Of a stretch of 64,000 nt of DNA, positions 1 through 8,257 are shown piece by piece; position 1 is the stretch's first letter; the number at the start of each line of letters is the position of its first letter. A program made the position numbers and the translations under genes. Source of the DNA: Candidatus Bathyarchaeota archaeon (GTDB taxonomy: Archaea; Thermoproteota; Bathyarchaeia; TCS64); NCBI GenBank assembly GCA_026394265.1, contig JAPKYO010000007.1, forward strand, positions 1 to 64,000, written 5' to 3'. Below the pieces are notes generated by a model that did no database searches, was not told the DNA's origin, and worked only from the letters and a program-made list of their open reading frames with translations.

Positions 1-192
1 GAGGAGCAGCTGGATGTCCCCAAGGGCTCCACGGCGGAGGCGCTGAAGCGCCGGGTTCAGGGGCTACACGACTCCCTCAAGGCGCAGGAGGGCAACATAC
101 TCGTAGCCGTCAACGGCTCCTTCGTCGAGCCGAAGCGGGTCCTCAAGCCGGGGGACGAGGTCGCCCTCTTCCCACCCGTGAGCGGGGGCTGA
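1..192 (+). CDS. moaD: Molybdopterin synthase small subunit MoaD, C-terminal part
   Basis: The window opens inside this gene. The last 63 codons encode a ubiquitin-like beta-grasp domain and end in Pro-Pro-Val-Ser-Gly-Gly. The terminal Gly-Gly is the mark of MoaD, which carries sulfur as a C-terminal thiocarboxylate for molybdopterin synthase. The start lies outside the window. moaE begins four bases after its stop, so the two synthase subunits are co-transcribed. ThiS/SAMP-type sulfur carriers share the fold, but the neighbouring moaE decides the call. Confidence 0.9.
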   Translation, partial: EEQLDVPKGSTAEALKRRVQGLHDSLKAQEGNILVAVNGSFVEPKRVLKPGDEVALFPPVSGG

Positions 193-196
193 GACC

Positions 197-619
197 GTGA
201 TCCGGATAACCCGCGACGACTTCAGCGTCGACGAGGAGCTGAAGAGGCTCGTGAAGCCCTCCGTGGGCGGGTTGGTGACCTTCGTGGGCACGGTCCGCGA
301 CGAGTCGGAGGCGGGGCGGGTGGAGCGCATGGAGATCGAGGTCTACACGGAGATGGCGGAGAAGCAGCTCGCAGCCATAAGGGGGGAAGCCATGGAAAAG
401 TTCGGAGTCGAGGATGTCCTCGTCGTCCACAGGTACGGTGACCTCAGGGTCGGGGACAACATCGTCCTCGTCGCCGTCTCCGCGGGGCACCGGGAGGCGG
501 CCTTCGACGCGTGCGAGTACGTTATTGACGAGTTGAAGAGGAGGGTGCCCATCTGGAAGAGGGAGCACACCCCCTCGGGGGCGCGCTGGGTGGAGGCTGG
601 AAGACCTGACGAAGATTGA
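197..619 (+). CDS. moaE: Molybdopterin synthase catalytic subunit MoaE
   Basis: A 140-residue protein of normal family length. MoaE transfers sulfur from MoaD thiocarboxylate to precursor Z (cyclic pyranopterin monophosphate) to make molybdopterin. Typical stretches are GGLVTFVGTVRD near residue 27, the VHRYGDLRVGDNIV segment, the AGHREAAFDACEYVIDELK helix and the closing PIWKREH motif with its conserved lysine. The start is GTG, preceded by a G-rich ribosome-binding stretch inside the end of moaD. Its 3' end overlaps the probable start of moaC. Confidence 0.95.
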   Translation: MIRITRDDFSVDEELKRLVKPSVGGLVTFVGTVRDESEAGRVERMEIEVYTEMAEKQLAAIRGEAMEKFGVEDVLVVHRYGDLRVGDNIVLVAVSAGHREAAFDACEYVIDELKRRVPIWKREHTPSGARWVEAGRPDED

Positions 620-1061
620 CCCGTTTGGGATGGTCGACATCGCCGACAAGGAGTCGGTGCCGCGGACCGCGGAGGCGGTGGGCAGAATCACGCTCAAGAA
701 GGAGACGATCGAGGCGATCAGGGCGGGGAAGGTGAAGAAGGGTGACCCGCTCGCCGTCGCCGAGATAGCCTGCATACAGGCGGTGAAGAGGACGCCGGAC
801 CTCATACCCATGTGTCACCAGATACCCATCTCCTCCGTTGACGCCTCGTTCGCCCTCGGGGCCGACTTCGTCGAGGCGCGGTGCAGGGTCTCCGCCACCT
901 ACAAGACGGGGGTCGAGATGGAGGCGCTCACAGGCGTCTCCGTCGCCCTGCTAAACATCTGGGACATGATCAAGTACATGGAGAAGGACGAGGCTGGGCA
1001 GTATCCGGCCACCGAGATCACTGGCATCAGGGTAGTCGAGAAGAGGAAGGGAAAGAAATGA
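606..1061 (+). CDS. moaC: Cyclic pyranopterin monophosphate synthase MoaC
   Basis: MoaC works with MoaA to convert GTP into cyclic pyranopterin monophosphate. The active-site motif MCHQIP, the KTGVEMEAL segment and the closing EITGIRVVEK are all present. The first ATG is at 630, but the reading frame continues upstream with LTKIDPFG joined to MVDIADK, matching the conserved MoaC N-terminus. No ATG, GTG or TTG lies in frame there. CTG at 606 sits about nine bases after GGTGGAGG (589-596) and is the best start; CTG at 597 is an alternative. This is inference from family conservation. The product is 151 residues and its start overlaps moaE. Confidence 0.9.
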   Translation: MTKIDPFGMVDIADKESVPRTAEAVGRITLKKETIEAIRAGKVKKGDPLAVAEIACIQAVKRTPDLIPMCHQIPISSVDASFALGADFVEARCRVSATYKTGVEMEALTGVSVALLNIWDMIKYMEKDEAGQYPATEITGIRVVEKRKGKK

Positions 1062-1555
1062 GCGAGCACCCCACTGGCAAGAAGACGCCGACGACGTTCG
1101 CCCTCATAGTGACGAGCGACACGCGGACGGAGAGGGAAGATGAGACGGGGAGGATAGCCGTCGGCCTCATCGAGGGGGACGGACACAAAGTCGTCCACCA
1201 CACAATCATCCCCAACAACGAGGAGAGGATCAGGGCGGAGGTCGAGAGGATGCTCCTCGACGACGCCGTCGCCGTCATCGTGACCAGCGGGGGGACGGGC
1301 ATCGGCTCCAAGGACAAGACTGTCTCCGCCGTCGCGCCCATAATGGAGAAGGAGATGATCGGCTTCGGTGAACTCTTCCGCAGGATAAGCTACGACGAGA
1401 TAGGTGGCGCCGCCATAATGAGCCGCGCCACAGCCGGCGTCGCACGCGGGAAGCTCATATTCTGCCTACCCGGCTCGCGGAACGCGGTGAAGGTCGCACT
1501 CACGAAGATCATACTCCCCAACGTCGGGCACATGCAGTGGGAGATAAACCGATGA
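1058..1555 (+). CDS. moaB: Molybdenum cofactor protein MoaB/MogA
   Basis: A 165-residue MPT-binding domain protein. This family adenylylates molybdopterin before molybdate insertion. The TSGGTGIGSKDKT loop and the RATAGVARGKLIFCLPGSRNAVK segment are diagnostic. The ATG overlaps the moaC stop in an ATGA arrangement, and the stop overlaps the moeA start in the same way, so the four genes are translationally coupled. MoaB and MogA cannot be told apart safely by eye; archaea generally carry the MoaB type. Confidence 0.92.
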   Translation: MSEHPTGKKTPTTFALIVTSDTRTEREDETGRIAVGLIEGDGHKVVHHTIIPNNEERIRAEVERMLLDDAVAVIVTSGGTGIGSKDKTVSAVAPIMEKEMIGFGELFRRISYDEIGGAAIMSRATAGVARGKLIFCLPGSRNAVKVALTKIILPNVGHMQWEINR

Positions 1556-2757
1556 AGCCATTCGGGAAGCTGATGACGCGCCTCGACGCGGTCCGCCTCA
1601 TAGAGGAGAACACGCGCAGGCTCACGCGTGTCGAGGATGTGGCGATCGAGGACGCGGCGGGGCGGGTGCTCGCCGAGGATGTTGTCGCTGGGTTCAACGT
1701 GCCGCCGTTCGACAGGAGTTCGATGGACGGCTACGCGGTGAGGGCGGGGGACACGGCTGGGGCGTCGGCGAAGCCCGTCACGCTGAGGCTGATCGGCGCC
1801 CGCCACGCGGGTGAGGTCTTCGACGGCGTGGTTGGGGAAGGCGAGTGCGTCGAGATCGCCACAGGTGCACCCGTCCCGAAGGGGGCGGACGCCGTCGTCA
1901 TGGACGAGTACACGCGACTCAACGGCGACGATGTCGAGATACAGAGGGAAGCGAAACCCGGCTCAAACGTCGCCCCCGAGGGCGAGGACATCAAGGTGGG
2001 CGAAGCCGTCGTCAAGGCGGGCGAGGTACTGACACCCGGCAGGGTCGGCGCCGTCGCCGCGCTGGGATTCTCCAAGGTGAAGGCGTACGCGAAGCCGCGC
2101 GTCGCCATCTACTCCACAGGCAACGAGGTTACCCCGCAGGGGAAGCCGCTGAAACCCGGGCAGGTCTACGACATAAACAGCTACACCCTCTCGGCGGTGG
2201 TGGCGGCGAACGGCTGCGTCCCCATGCGGAGAGGGCTCGTCCGCGACGACTTCGACGCCATCGCGGCCGCGGTGAAGGACGCCTCCGCCTACGATGTCGC
2301 GGTCTTCAGCGGGGGGAGCAGCGTCGGCGTCAGGGACCTCTTCGCGGGCGTTGTCGAGGATTTGGGGGTGGTCCACTTTCACGGTCTTAGGGTGAAGCCG
2401 GGGAAGCCGACTCTCTTCGGGGAGGTCGCTGGGACGCCCGTCTTCGGGATGCCCGGCTACTCGACGAGTTGCCTGAACAACGCGTACGTCTTCCTCGTGC
2501 CGGCGTTGAGGCGGGTGGCGGGTCTACCCCCCGTTGAGGAGCGGACGGTGGTGGCGAGGCTGAGCCGAGTCATCAAGGCGGAGGGGGAGAGGGAGCAGTT
2601 CTACTCCGTACGCGTCGAGGGGGGCGAGGCGGTCCCCGTTTTCAAGCAGAGCGGCGACATAACAAGCATGGCGTACGCCAACGGGTACATCATAATCCCA
2701 ATAGGGACGAAGATGCTCGAATCTGGGGACGAGGTAACCGTCTACCTCTTCGCCTGA
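1552..2757 (+). CDS. moeA: Molybdopterin molybdenumtransferase MoeA
   Basis: A 401-residue MoeA, which inserts molybdate into adenylylated molybdopterin. Visible signatures are PPFDRSSMDGYAVRAGD near residue 45, the IATGAPVPKGADAVVMDE stretch, the central YSTGNEV and SGGSSVGVRDL loops of the MoaB-like domain, and the closing RPSG-like region replaced by a short C-terminal beta domain. ATG 1552 overlaps the moaB stop and follows a GGGAG ribosome-binding site. An in-frame ATG 15 bases upstream is less likely. The 3' end overlaps the convergent acetyltransferase gene by 16 bases. Confidence 0.95.
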   Translation: MKPFGKLMTRLDAVRLIEENTRRLTRVEDVAIEDAAGRVLAEDVVAGFNVPPFDRSSMDGYAVRAGDTAGASAKPVTLRLIGARHAGEVFDGVVGEGECVEIATGAPVPKGADAVVMDEYTRLNGDDVEIQREAKPGSNVAPEGEDIKVGEAVVKAGEVLTPGRVGAVAALGFSKVKAYAKPRVAIYSTGNEVTPQGKPLKPGQVYDINSYTLSAVVAANGCVPMRRGLVRDDFDAIAAAVKDASAYDVAVFSGGSSVGVRDLFAGVVEDLGVVHFHGLRVKPGKPTLFGEVAGTPVFGMPGYSTSCLNNAYVFLVPALRRVAGLPPVEERTVVARLSRVIKAEGEREQFYSVRVEGGEAVPVFKQSGDITSMAYANGYIIIPIGTKMLESGDEVTVYLFA

Positions 2758-3302
2758 GGGTGGCTTCTCCGCCAGTCGGAGGCGATTAGGCCGAAGAAGA
2801 GCTCGTCGTGGAAGCCCTCCGCGTAGCTGTACCGTTCCCTGAGTAGTCCCTCCTGCTTGAAGCCCGACCTCTCAAGGACGTGGACCGACGCCACGTTCTT
2901 CGAGTCGGTCGTCGCCTCGACGCGGTTGATGTTAAGCTCCTCGAAGCCGTAGCGGAGTATCTCCTCCACCGCCTCAGCCATCAGCCCCTTCCCCCAGTGC
3001 TCCTTGAGCATGTCGTACCCGATCTCGGCGCGGCGGTTCTTCGCGGAGTAGAGGTAGAGGCCGATGGTGCCGATGGGCGCGCCGGTCTCCTTGAGCTCGG
3101 CGACGACCCTGAAGTGGGTGAGGAAGCCGGGTTTGAGGTAGCCCTCGTACATCTCCTCCGCCTCGGCGGGTGTGGCGATGTCCTCGAAGCCGCTGTACTG
3201 GTTTGTCTCGCTTCTGCCGAAGAGCGTGAGGACGAAGGGGGTGTCGGCTGGGGTGGCGGGGCGCAGCCTGAGGCGTGGCGTATCGAGTGTCGGGGTCTCC
3301 AT
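2742..3302 (-). CDS. GNAT acetyltransferase, RimJ/RimL type
   Basis: A 186-residue N-acetyltransferase that would use acetyl-CoA. The opening TPRLRLRPATPADTPFV, the acetyl-CoA-binding EHWGKGLMAEAVEEILRYGFEELNINRVEATTD region (residues about 105-140) and the closing SVHVLERSGFKQEG are typical of RimJ/RimL enzymes that modify ribosomal protein N-termini, though many relatives act on other substrates. The ATG at 3302 is preferred to an upstream alternative that would run into the kynureninase promoter. The gene is divergent from kynureninase and convergent with moeA. Confidence 0.85.
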   Translation of the reverse strand: METPTLDTPRLRLRPATPADTPFVLTLFGRSETNQYSGFEDIATPAEAEEMYEGYLKPGFLTHFRVVAELKETGAPIGTIGLYLYSAKNRRAEIGYDMLKEHWGKGLMAEAVEEILRYGFEELNINRVEATTDSKNVASVHVLERSGFKQEGLLRERYSYAEGFHDELFFGLIASDWRRSHPQAKR

Positions 3303-3346
3303 CGTGTGACTATCCGTGGGTTGTTGAAAGAGGGCTCGGGCGTTGG

Positions 3347-3356
3347 GCTTAAAGGC
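3347..3356 (+). promoter_or_regulatory. TATA box of kynureninase gene
   Basis: GGCTTAAAGG is centred 26 bases before the ATG at 3378, which predicts a leaderless mRNA and supports that start over the long upstream open frame. Confidence 0.55.
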
Positions 3357-3377
3357 TTCTGCGGGCAACACTCACCC

Positions 3378-4673
3378 ATGGTTAAGAAGGCGTTCAGTTA
3401 CGAGCTGGGCGAGGACTTCGCCCTCAGGATGGACGCGGAGGACCCCCTCGCCGTCTTCAAGAGCCGATTCTACCACATCCCCGGCAGCATCTACATGGAC
3501 GGAAACAGCCTCGGGCTGATGAGCCGGGACGCGGAGGAGACCCTGCTCCGCGTGGCGAACGAGTGGAAGACCCTCGGCATCGCCGGCTGGGGCAAGGGCA
3601 AGATACCGTGGATCAACTACGGCGAGAGCCTCGGCGACCTAGAGGCGCCGCTCGTCGGCGCTGAGCCGGGGGAAGTCGTCGTCACAAACAGCACGACTGT
3701 CAACCTTCACAACCTCGTCGCCACCTTCTACGAGCCCAAGGGGCGGAGGCGCAAGATACTCGCGGATGAGCTGAACTTCCCCAGCGACCTCTACGCACTC
3801 TACGCGGACATACTGCTCAAGGGCGGGGACCCGGAGAAGGACCTCATACTCGTCAAGAGCAGGAACGGGCTCATCGAGGAGGACGATGTCATCGAGCAGA
3901 TGACGGGGGAGGTGGCGCTGGCGCTGCTCCCGAGCGTCTACTACAAGTCGGGGCAACTCGCCGACATGGCGCGCCTAACCAAGGCGGCGCACCGCAAGAA
4001 GATATGGATAGGCTTCGACTGCAGCCACAGCGTCGGCGTCGTCCCACACTTCTTCGACGTGTGGGACGTCGACTTCGCCTTCTGGTGCAACTACAAGTAC
4101 ATGAACGCGGGCCCCGGTGGGACGGCGAGCCTCTACGTGAACAGGAGGCTCTTCGGGGTGCGCCCGGGTCTCGCTGGGTGGTGGGGTAACAGCCGCTCGA
4201 CGATGTTCAACATGGAGACGAAGTATGATCAGGCGGAGAACGCGGCTGCTTGGCAGATTGGCACCATAAACATGTTCAGCGCGGCGCCGCTCGAAGGCTC
4301 CCTCCGCATCATGCGCGAGGCGGGGATAGAGCACATCAGGAAGAAGTCGTTGAAGCTGACCGGGTACCTGATGTACCTCATCGACGAGATGCTGGGGAAG
4401 GCGCCGTACAACTACTCGATTGCGACGCCCCGTGAGCCGGAGCGCAGGGGCGGGCACGTCGGCGTGGCTCATAAGGAGGGGTGGAGGATCAACCAGGCGC
4501 TCATCGCGCGCGGCGTGATACCCGACTTCCGCCCGCCGAACATCATGCGCCTCGCACCCATACCCCTCTACGTGGGTTACCACGACGTCTGGAAGGTCGC
4601 GCAGCACCTCAAGGGCGTCATCGACGGTAAGGAGTACCTGAGGTACACCGACGACCGGGGGACGGTCACCTAG
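3378..4673 (+). CDS. kynU: Kynureninase
   Basis: A 431-residue fold-type I PLP enzyme that cleaves kynurenine to anthranilate and alanine. The N-terminal YMDGNSLGLM motif, ELNFPSDLY (about 131-139), FDCSHSVGVVPHFFDVWDVDFAFWCNYKYMNAGPGG (about 213-248) with the PLP lysine near K240, and AWQIGT are all kynureninase hallmarks. The open frame extends far upstream, but the TATA box at 3347-3356 and the family's N-terminus fix the start. No tryptophan dioxygenase or formamidase is nearby, so the physiological substrate source is unknown. Copies of an intergenic repeat follow directly. Confidence 0.88.
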   Translation: MVKKAFSYELGEDFALRMDAEDPLAVFKSRFYHIPGSIYMDGNSLGLMSRDAEETLLRVANEWKTLGIAGWGKGKIPWINYGESLGDLEAPLVGAEPGEVVVTNSTTVNLHNLVATFYEPKGRRRKILADELNFPSDLYALYADILLKGGDPEKDLILVKSRNGLIEEDDVIEQMTGEVALALLPSVYYKSGQLADMARLTKAAHRKKIWIGFDCSHSVGVVPHFFDVWDVDFAFWCNYKYMNAGPGGTASLYVNRRLFGVRPGLAGWWGNSRSTMFNMETKYDQAENAAAWQIGTINMFSAAPLEGSLRIMREAGIEHIRKKSLKLTGYLMYLIDEMLGKAPYNYSIATPREPERRGGHVGVAHKEGWRINQALIARGVIPDFRPPNIMRLAPIPLYVGYHDVWKVAQHLKGVIDGKEYLRYTDDRGTVT

Positions 4674-4674
4674 A

Positions 4675-4800
4675 CTGTAGGGAATAGATGCTTCTTTTGC
4701 GTAGATCCGTGATCGATCGGGTCCGTTTTCAGGCTTCTTTCATCCGGAGGCGTTTATTTCAGGGATATCTCATCCACCCCCTTTTTTCGCCGGTTCCCGG
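4675..4800 (+). repeat. Intergenic repeat, copy A1
   Basis: Begins two bases after the kynU stop. Its first block, CTGTAGGGAATAGA followed by GCTTCTTTTGCGTAGATC, matches copy B at 62575-62607 with one mismatch. The rest (CCGTTTTC, GGCTTCTTT, GGCG, a pyrimidine-rich tail) follows the family consensus but is degraded. It stands in tandem with copy A2. Confidence 0.75.
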
Positions 4801-4808
4801 GGCTTATG

Positions 4809-4962
4809 GCGTGCTACACATCATAACGATTTTTTTCATCCTTGGTAGCGAATACGTGCTCCTTTTGACTAGATCCAAGGGTCATCGGGGCCGTTTTATG
4901 GCTTCTTTAGGCGGACGGCGTCGTTTTTCGAGTAGATCGGGGGTACCCCCTCCCCCCTATGG
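4809..4962 (+). repeat. Intergenic repeat, copy A2
   Basis: The most complete copy. Blocks in order: GCTACACA, ATAACGATTTTTTT, CTTGGTAGCGAATA, GTGCTCCTTTTG, TAGATCC, ATCGGGGCCGTTTT, TGGCTTCTTT, GGCGTCGTTTTTCG, and GGGGGTACCCCC with a C-rich end and CCCTATG. It ends where the glpK promoter starts. The span 4674-5003 contains no gene; the open frames across it look random. Confidence 0.8.
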
Positions 4963-4971
4963 TTTTAGATA
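4963..4971 (+). promoter_or_regulatory. TATA box of glpK
   Basis: TTTTAGATA lies about 37 bases before the glpK ATG at 5004 and predicts a transcription start near 4993. It directly adjoins the 3' end of repeat copy A2. Confidence 0.5.
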
Positions 4972-5003
4972 TCTTCTTACCCGGATGTGGTGAGGATCAG
5001 TCG

Positions 5004-6497
5004 ATGCCACGGGACGGATTCATCCTCGCGCTGGACGAGGGGACGACGAGCGCCCGAGCCCTGCTGCTAAACCACGAGGCCGAGGTCCTCTCCTCGGGCC
5101 AGTTCAAGATCAGGCAGTTCTACCCCAAGCCGGGGTGGGTTGAGCAGGACCCCCGTGCCATCTGGGGCGCACAGCTGCGGGCGGCGAGGAAGGCCATCCG
5201 CGGCGCGAAGATAAGCCCCGGCACCATAGCCGCCGTCGGGATCACAAACCAGCGCGAGACGACGGTCCTCTGGGACAGGGAGACCGGCGAGCCCGTGCAC
5301 AACGCCATCGTGTGGCAGTGCAGGCGCACCGCCGAGATCGTCGAGCGGCTCAAGCCCTACGCCGCGCCGATAAAGGAGAGGACGGGCCTCATCCCCGACT
5401 CCTACTTCAGCGGCCCGAAGATCAGGTGGATACTCGACAACGTCCCCGGCCTCCGGGGGATGGCGGAGCGGGGGGACGTCCTCTTCGGCACCGTGGACTC
5501 GTGGCTCATCTACAATCTCACCGGCGGCAGGGTGCACGCCGTAGACTACTCGAACGCCAGCCGCACGATGCTCTTCGACATAAGGAGGCTCCGCTGGGAC
5601 ACGGAGCTCCTTGGGCTGCTCGGCGTCCCCGAGGCGATGCTGCCCGAGCCACGCCCCTCGAGCGGCATAATCGGGTACACGGACCCCAAGCTGTTCGGCG
5701 CCAGCATCCCCATCGCGGGTGTCCTCGGCGACCAGCAGGCCGCCCTCTTCGGCCAGACCGCATTCACCGCCGGGGAGGCGAAGTGCACCTACGGCACTGG
5801 CAACTTCATGCTGATGAACACGGGGGCGAAGCCCGCGAAGTCGGACAAGCTCCTCACGACGGTTGCGTGGAGCGTCGGCGGGGAGACCACATACGCGCTG
5901 GAGGGGAGCGTCTTCGCCACGGGGGCCGCAGTCGAGTGGCTCCGGGACGCCGGCGTGGCAAAGACGCCGCGTGAGGCGGAGGCCCTCGCCAAGAGCCTGC
6001 AGGGGAACGACGGCGTCTACTTCGTCCCCGCCCTCACCGGCCTCGGGGCCCCCCACTGGGACCAGTACAGCCGCGGCACCATACTCGGCCTCACACGCGG
6101 CACGGGCAGGGCGCACATCGCTCGCGCCACCTTGGAGGCCATCGCCTACCTGACCCGGGACGTCTCGGACGCCATGGAGGCGGAGGGCGGGGTCAAGATC
6201 AGGGAGCTGCGAGTCGACGGGGGCGCGACCAAGAATGATTTCCTCATGCAATTCCAGGCCGACGTCCTCGGGAAACGCGTCGTCCGCCCCGCGAACGCGG
6301 AGACATCCGCCCTCGGCGCCGCCTTCGCAGCCGGCCTAGCAGTCGACTACTGGGGGAGCAAGGGCGAACTCGCCAAGATATGGCACGCGGAGAGGGTCTA
6401 CGAACCCGCCATGAGTGAGGGGGACCGCGAAGGACTCTACTCCCAGTGGCGCGAAGCCGTCACCCGGAGCCTCGGCTGGGCCAAGACCGGCGGCTGA
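5004..6497 (+). CDS. glpK: Glycerol kinase
   Basis: A 497-residue FGGY-family kinase that makes sn-glycerol 3-phosphate from glycerol and ATP. The N-terminal [14 protein letters not shown] phosphate loop, [27 protein letters not shown], and the C-terminal [20 protein letters not shown] and [18 protein letters not shown] motifs are the full glycerol-kinase set. The length matches the family. No glycerol facilitator or glycerol-3-phosphate dehydrogenase gene is adjacent. The product may feed archaeal lipid backbone metabolism or catabolism through triosephosphate isomerase, which is encoded at 21141. Confidence 0.95.
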   Translation: MPRDGFILALDEGTTSARALLLNHEAEVLSSGQFKIRQFYPKPGWVEQDPRAIWGAQLRAARKAIRGAKISPGTIAAVGITNQRETTVLWDRETGEPVHNAIVWQCRRTAEIVERLKPYAAPIKERTGLIPDSYFSGPKIRWILDNVPGLRGMAERGDVLFGTVDSWLIYNLTGGRVHAVDYSNASRTMLFDIRRLRWDTELLGLLGVPEAMLPEPRPSSGIIGYTDPKLFGASIPIAGVLGDQQAALFGQTAFTAGEAKCTYGTGNFMLMNTGAKPAKSDKLLTTVAWSVGGETTYALEGSVFATGAAVEWLRDAGVAKTPREAEALAKSLQGNDGVYFVPALTGLGAPHWDQYSRGTILGLTRGTGRAHIARATLEAIAYLTRDVSDAMEAEGGVKIRELRVDGGATKNDFLMQFQADVLGKRVVRPANAETSALGAAFAAGLAVDYWGSKGELAKIWHAERVYEPAMSEGDREGLYSQWREAVTRSLGWAKTGG

Positions 6498-6507
6498 GCC
6501 GGAATCA

Positions 6508-6516
6508 AGTTATATC
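6508..6516 (+). promoter_or_regulatory. TATA box of Ldh2-type dehydrogenase gene
   Basis: AGTTATATC is centred about 37 bases before ATG 6549. A start at GTG 6525 would lie upstream of the predicted transcription start, so 6549 is preferred. Confidence 0.6.
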
Positions 6517-6548
6517 CCGGAACCGTGGACACACTTGGCTGGTATCCT

Positions 6549-7628
6549 ATGCCAGAGGAAGTAGCCTGGGTAAAGATCGAGACGCTCCGCAGCTTCATGG
6601 TAGACGTCTTCAAGAAGGTCGGCGTCCCCGAGGGCGACGCCGAGACATGCGCCGACGTCCTAATCGCCGCCGACAGGCAGGGCATCGACAGCCACGGCGT
6701 CAGCAGGCTCAAGCCCGTCTACTACGACCGCATATTGGCGAAGCAGCAGCACCCCGTCACCGACTTCGAGGTGATACGCGAGGGACCCACGACCGCCGTC
6801 GTCGACGGCCACAGGGGAATGGGCATGGTCGTCGGCAAGAGGGCGATGGATATGGCGATCTCGAAGGCGAAGAAGCTCGGGATGGGCATGGTCGCGGCGA
6901 GGAACAGCACGCACTTCGGCATCGCCGGATACTACGCCCAGATGGCCGTCGACGAGGGACTCATAGGCGTCGTCGGCACAAACGCCCGCCCATCCATCCC
7001 CCCGACCTTCGGCACCGAGAACATGCTCGGCACAAACCCCCTCACATTCGGCATGCCAAGCGACGAGCCCTTCCCATTCATGCTCGACTGCGCCACCAGC
7101 ATCATACAGCGCGGCAAGGTCGAGGTCTACGCCAGAATCGGCAAGAAGGTCCCCGAGGGACTCGTCATCGGCGCAGACGGCGAATACATGACCGACCCCG
7201 ACGAGATACTCCTCGACCTCACAAAGGGCACAGCCGCCCTCCTACCTATCGGCGGCCTCGAGGAGACCGGCGGCTACAAGGGCTACGGCTACGCCACCGT
7301 CGTCGAGATACTCAGCGCCAGCCTCCAGGGCGGAGCCTACCTCAAGGCGCTAACCGGCACAAACCTCGGCCACTTCTTCATCGCCATCGACGTCAACGCC
7401 TTCACCGACCTCACCTCCTTCAAGAAGACCACCGGCGACATACTACGCGGCCTCCGTGCGTCCCGCAAGATGCCCGGCCACGACCGCATCTACACCGCCG
7501 GCGAGAAGGAGTACCTCACGTGGCAGGAGCGCAAGAAGACAGGCATACCACTGAACAAGAGCCTGCAGAAGGAGCTCCTCCAGCTCAAGGAGGAGTGCGG
7601 TCTCAAGAAGTACAAGTTCCCCTTCTAA
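6549..7628 (+). CDS. Malate/L-lactate dehydrogenase family (Ldh2) oxidoreductase
   Basis: A 359-residue NAD(P)-dependent 2-hydroxyacid dehydrogenase of the YlbC/ComC/Ldh2 family, unrelated to Rossmann-type malate dehydrogenase. It shows ADRQGIDSHGVSRL near residue 38 with the catalytic histidine, RNSTHFGIAGYYAQMA, IGVVGTNARPSIPP, GTNPLTFGMPS, and the GGLEETGGYKGYGYATVVEILS segment. Substrate specificity (malate, lactate, sulfolactate, ureidoglycolate) cannot be read from motifs. Its own promoter separates it from glpK. Confidence 0.9.
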   Translation: MPEEVAWVKIETLRSFMVDVFKKVGVPEGDAETCADVLIAADRQGIDSHGVSRLKPVYYDRILAKQQHPVTDFEVIREGPTTAVVDGHRGMGMVVGKRAMDMAISKAKKLGMGMVAARNSTHFGIAGYYAQMAVDEGLIGVVGTNARPSIPPTFGTENMLGTNPLTFGMPSDEPFPFMLDCATSIIQRGKVEVYARIGKKVPEGLVIGADGEYMTDPDEILLDLTKGTAALLPIGGLEETGGYKGYGYATVVEILSASLQGGAYLKALTGTNLGHFFIAIDVNAFTDLTSFKKTTGDILRGLRASRKMPGHDRIYTAGEKEYLTWQERKKTGIPLNKSLQKELLQLKEECGLKKYKFPF

Positions 7629-7771
7629 ATCCCACAATAACATCGTTTCGTTATGGAGTTACCGTTAAAGTGGTCTTCGGCGTCTCCATTTCCACTTCTT
7701 GCGGTGACCAGACACCAGATACTAGATATTCCCCCGGCTGATACAATTCAAGTCCTGCGAAGGCTGAACGG

Positions 7772-8158
7772 CTATTCCACGAAGTTCCCCCTAAGAGACT
7801 CACCCGGCTTTAATGACAGTTCGTAGGCCAAGCCAGGCTCGTAGCGAGTCTCCAATATTGATCCAATTTTTTCCCCGTTTGTCTGATTGTATATAACAAC
7901 GCGGAAGTGCCACCAGCGATAAAATTCGATGTGAGTCATGTTACCGATATTTATTAATTCGAATGTGAAATTCACCGCATCCGTATTATTTACTTTGATT
8001 ACTTTTGGCTGAAAAATAAGTCTTAGATCGTCTTTCTCAACGCTCACGGCGGACCCCACGAATATGCTTCTCCGATCTCTGCTTTCATAGACGTATACTG
8101 CCCCGATTATGAAGATTAACAAAAATGTGGCAACGATTACGGAGATGTTTCTCTTCAC
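7772..8158 (-). CDS. Membrane-anchored protein of unknown function
   Basis: A 128-residue protein starting at GTG. Residues about 5-24 form one hydrophobic anchor or signal segment after a short basic N-terminus. The remainder is predicted extracytoplasmic, beta-rich, and has several Asn-x-Thr/Ser sequons (NNTD, NFTF, NMTH, NQTN). The pattern resembles small archaeal DUF-type beta-sandwich surface proteins, but I recognise no family. The gene is AT-richer than the surrounding genes and stands divergent from the next unknown gene. Confidence 0.6.
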   Translation of the reverse strand: MKRNISVIVATFLLIFIIGAVYVYESRDRRSIFVGSAVSVEKDDLRLIFQPKVIKVNNTDAVNFTFELINIGNMTHIEFYRWWHFRVVIYNQTNGEKIGSILETRYEPGLAYELSLKPGESLRGNFVE

Positions 8159-8257
8159 AATTTTTTATCCCCCTACTTTTTCATAAACAAGGTGTTCGTT
8201 TAGCCACACCCTGTTTCAGACGGCACTGAGATAAGGCCCAACATTCACCTTCAAACC

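Noticed and set aside
2880..3377. Upstream extension of kynureninase
   Set aside because: It overlaps the divergent acetyltransferase gene and precedes a good TATA box; sequence is not kynureninase-like.
5067..6251. A 394-codon open frame antisense to glycerol kinase
   Set aside because: It is a mirror of a GC-rich gene with strong third-position bias; its protein is low-complexity and has no family resemblance.
6446..7741. A long Arg/His-rich frame over the Ldh2-type dehydrogenase
   Set aside because: Composition is that of a shifted frame of a GC-rich gene; the dehydrogenase frame carries all conserved motifs.
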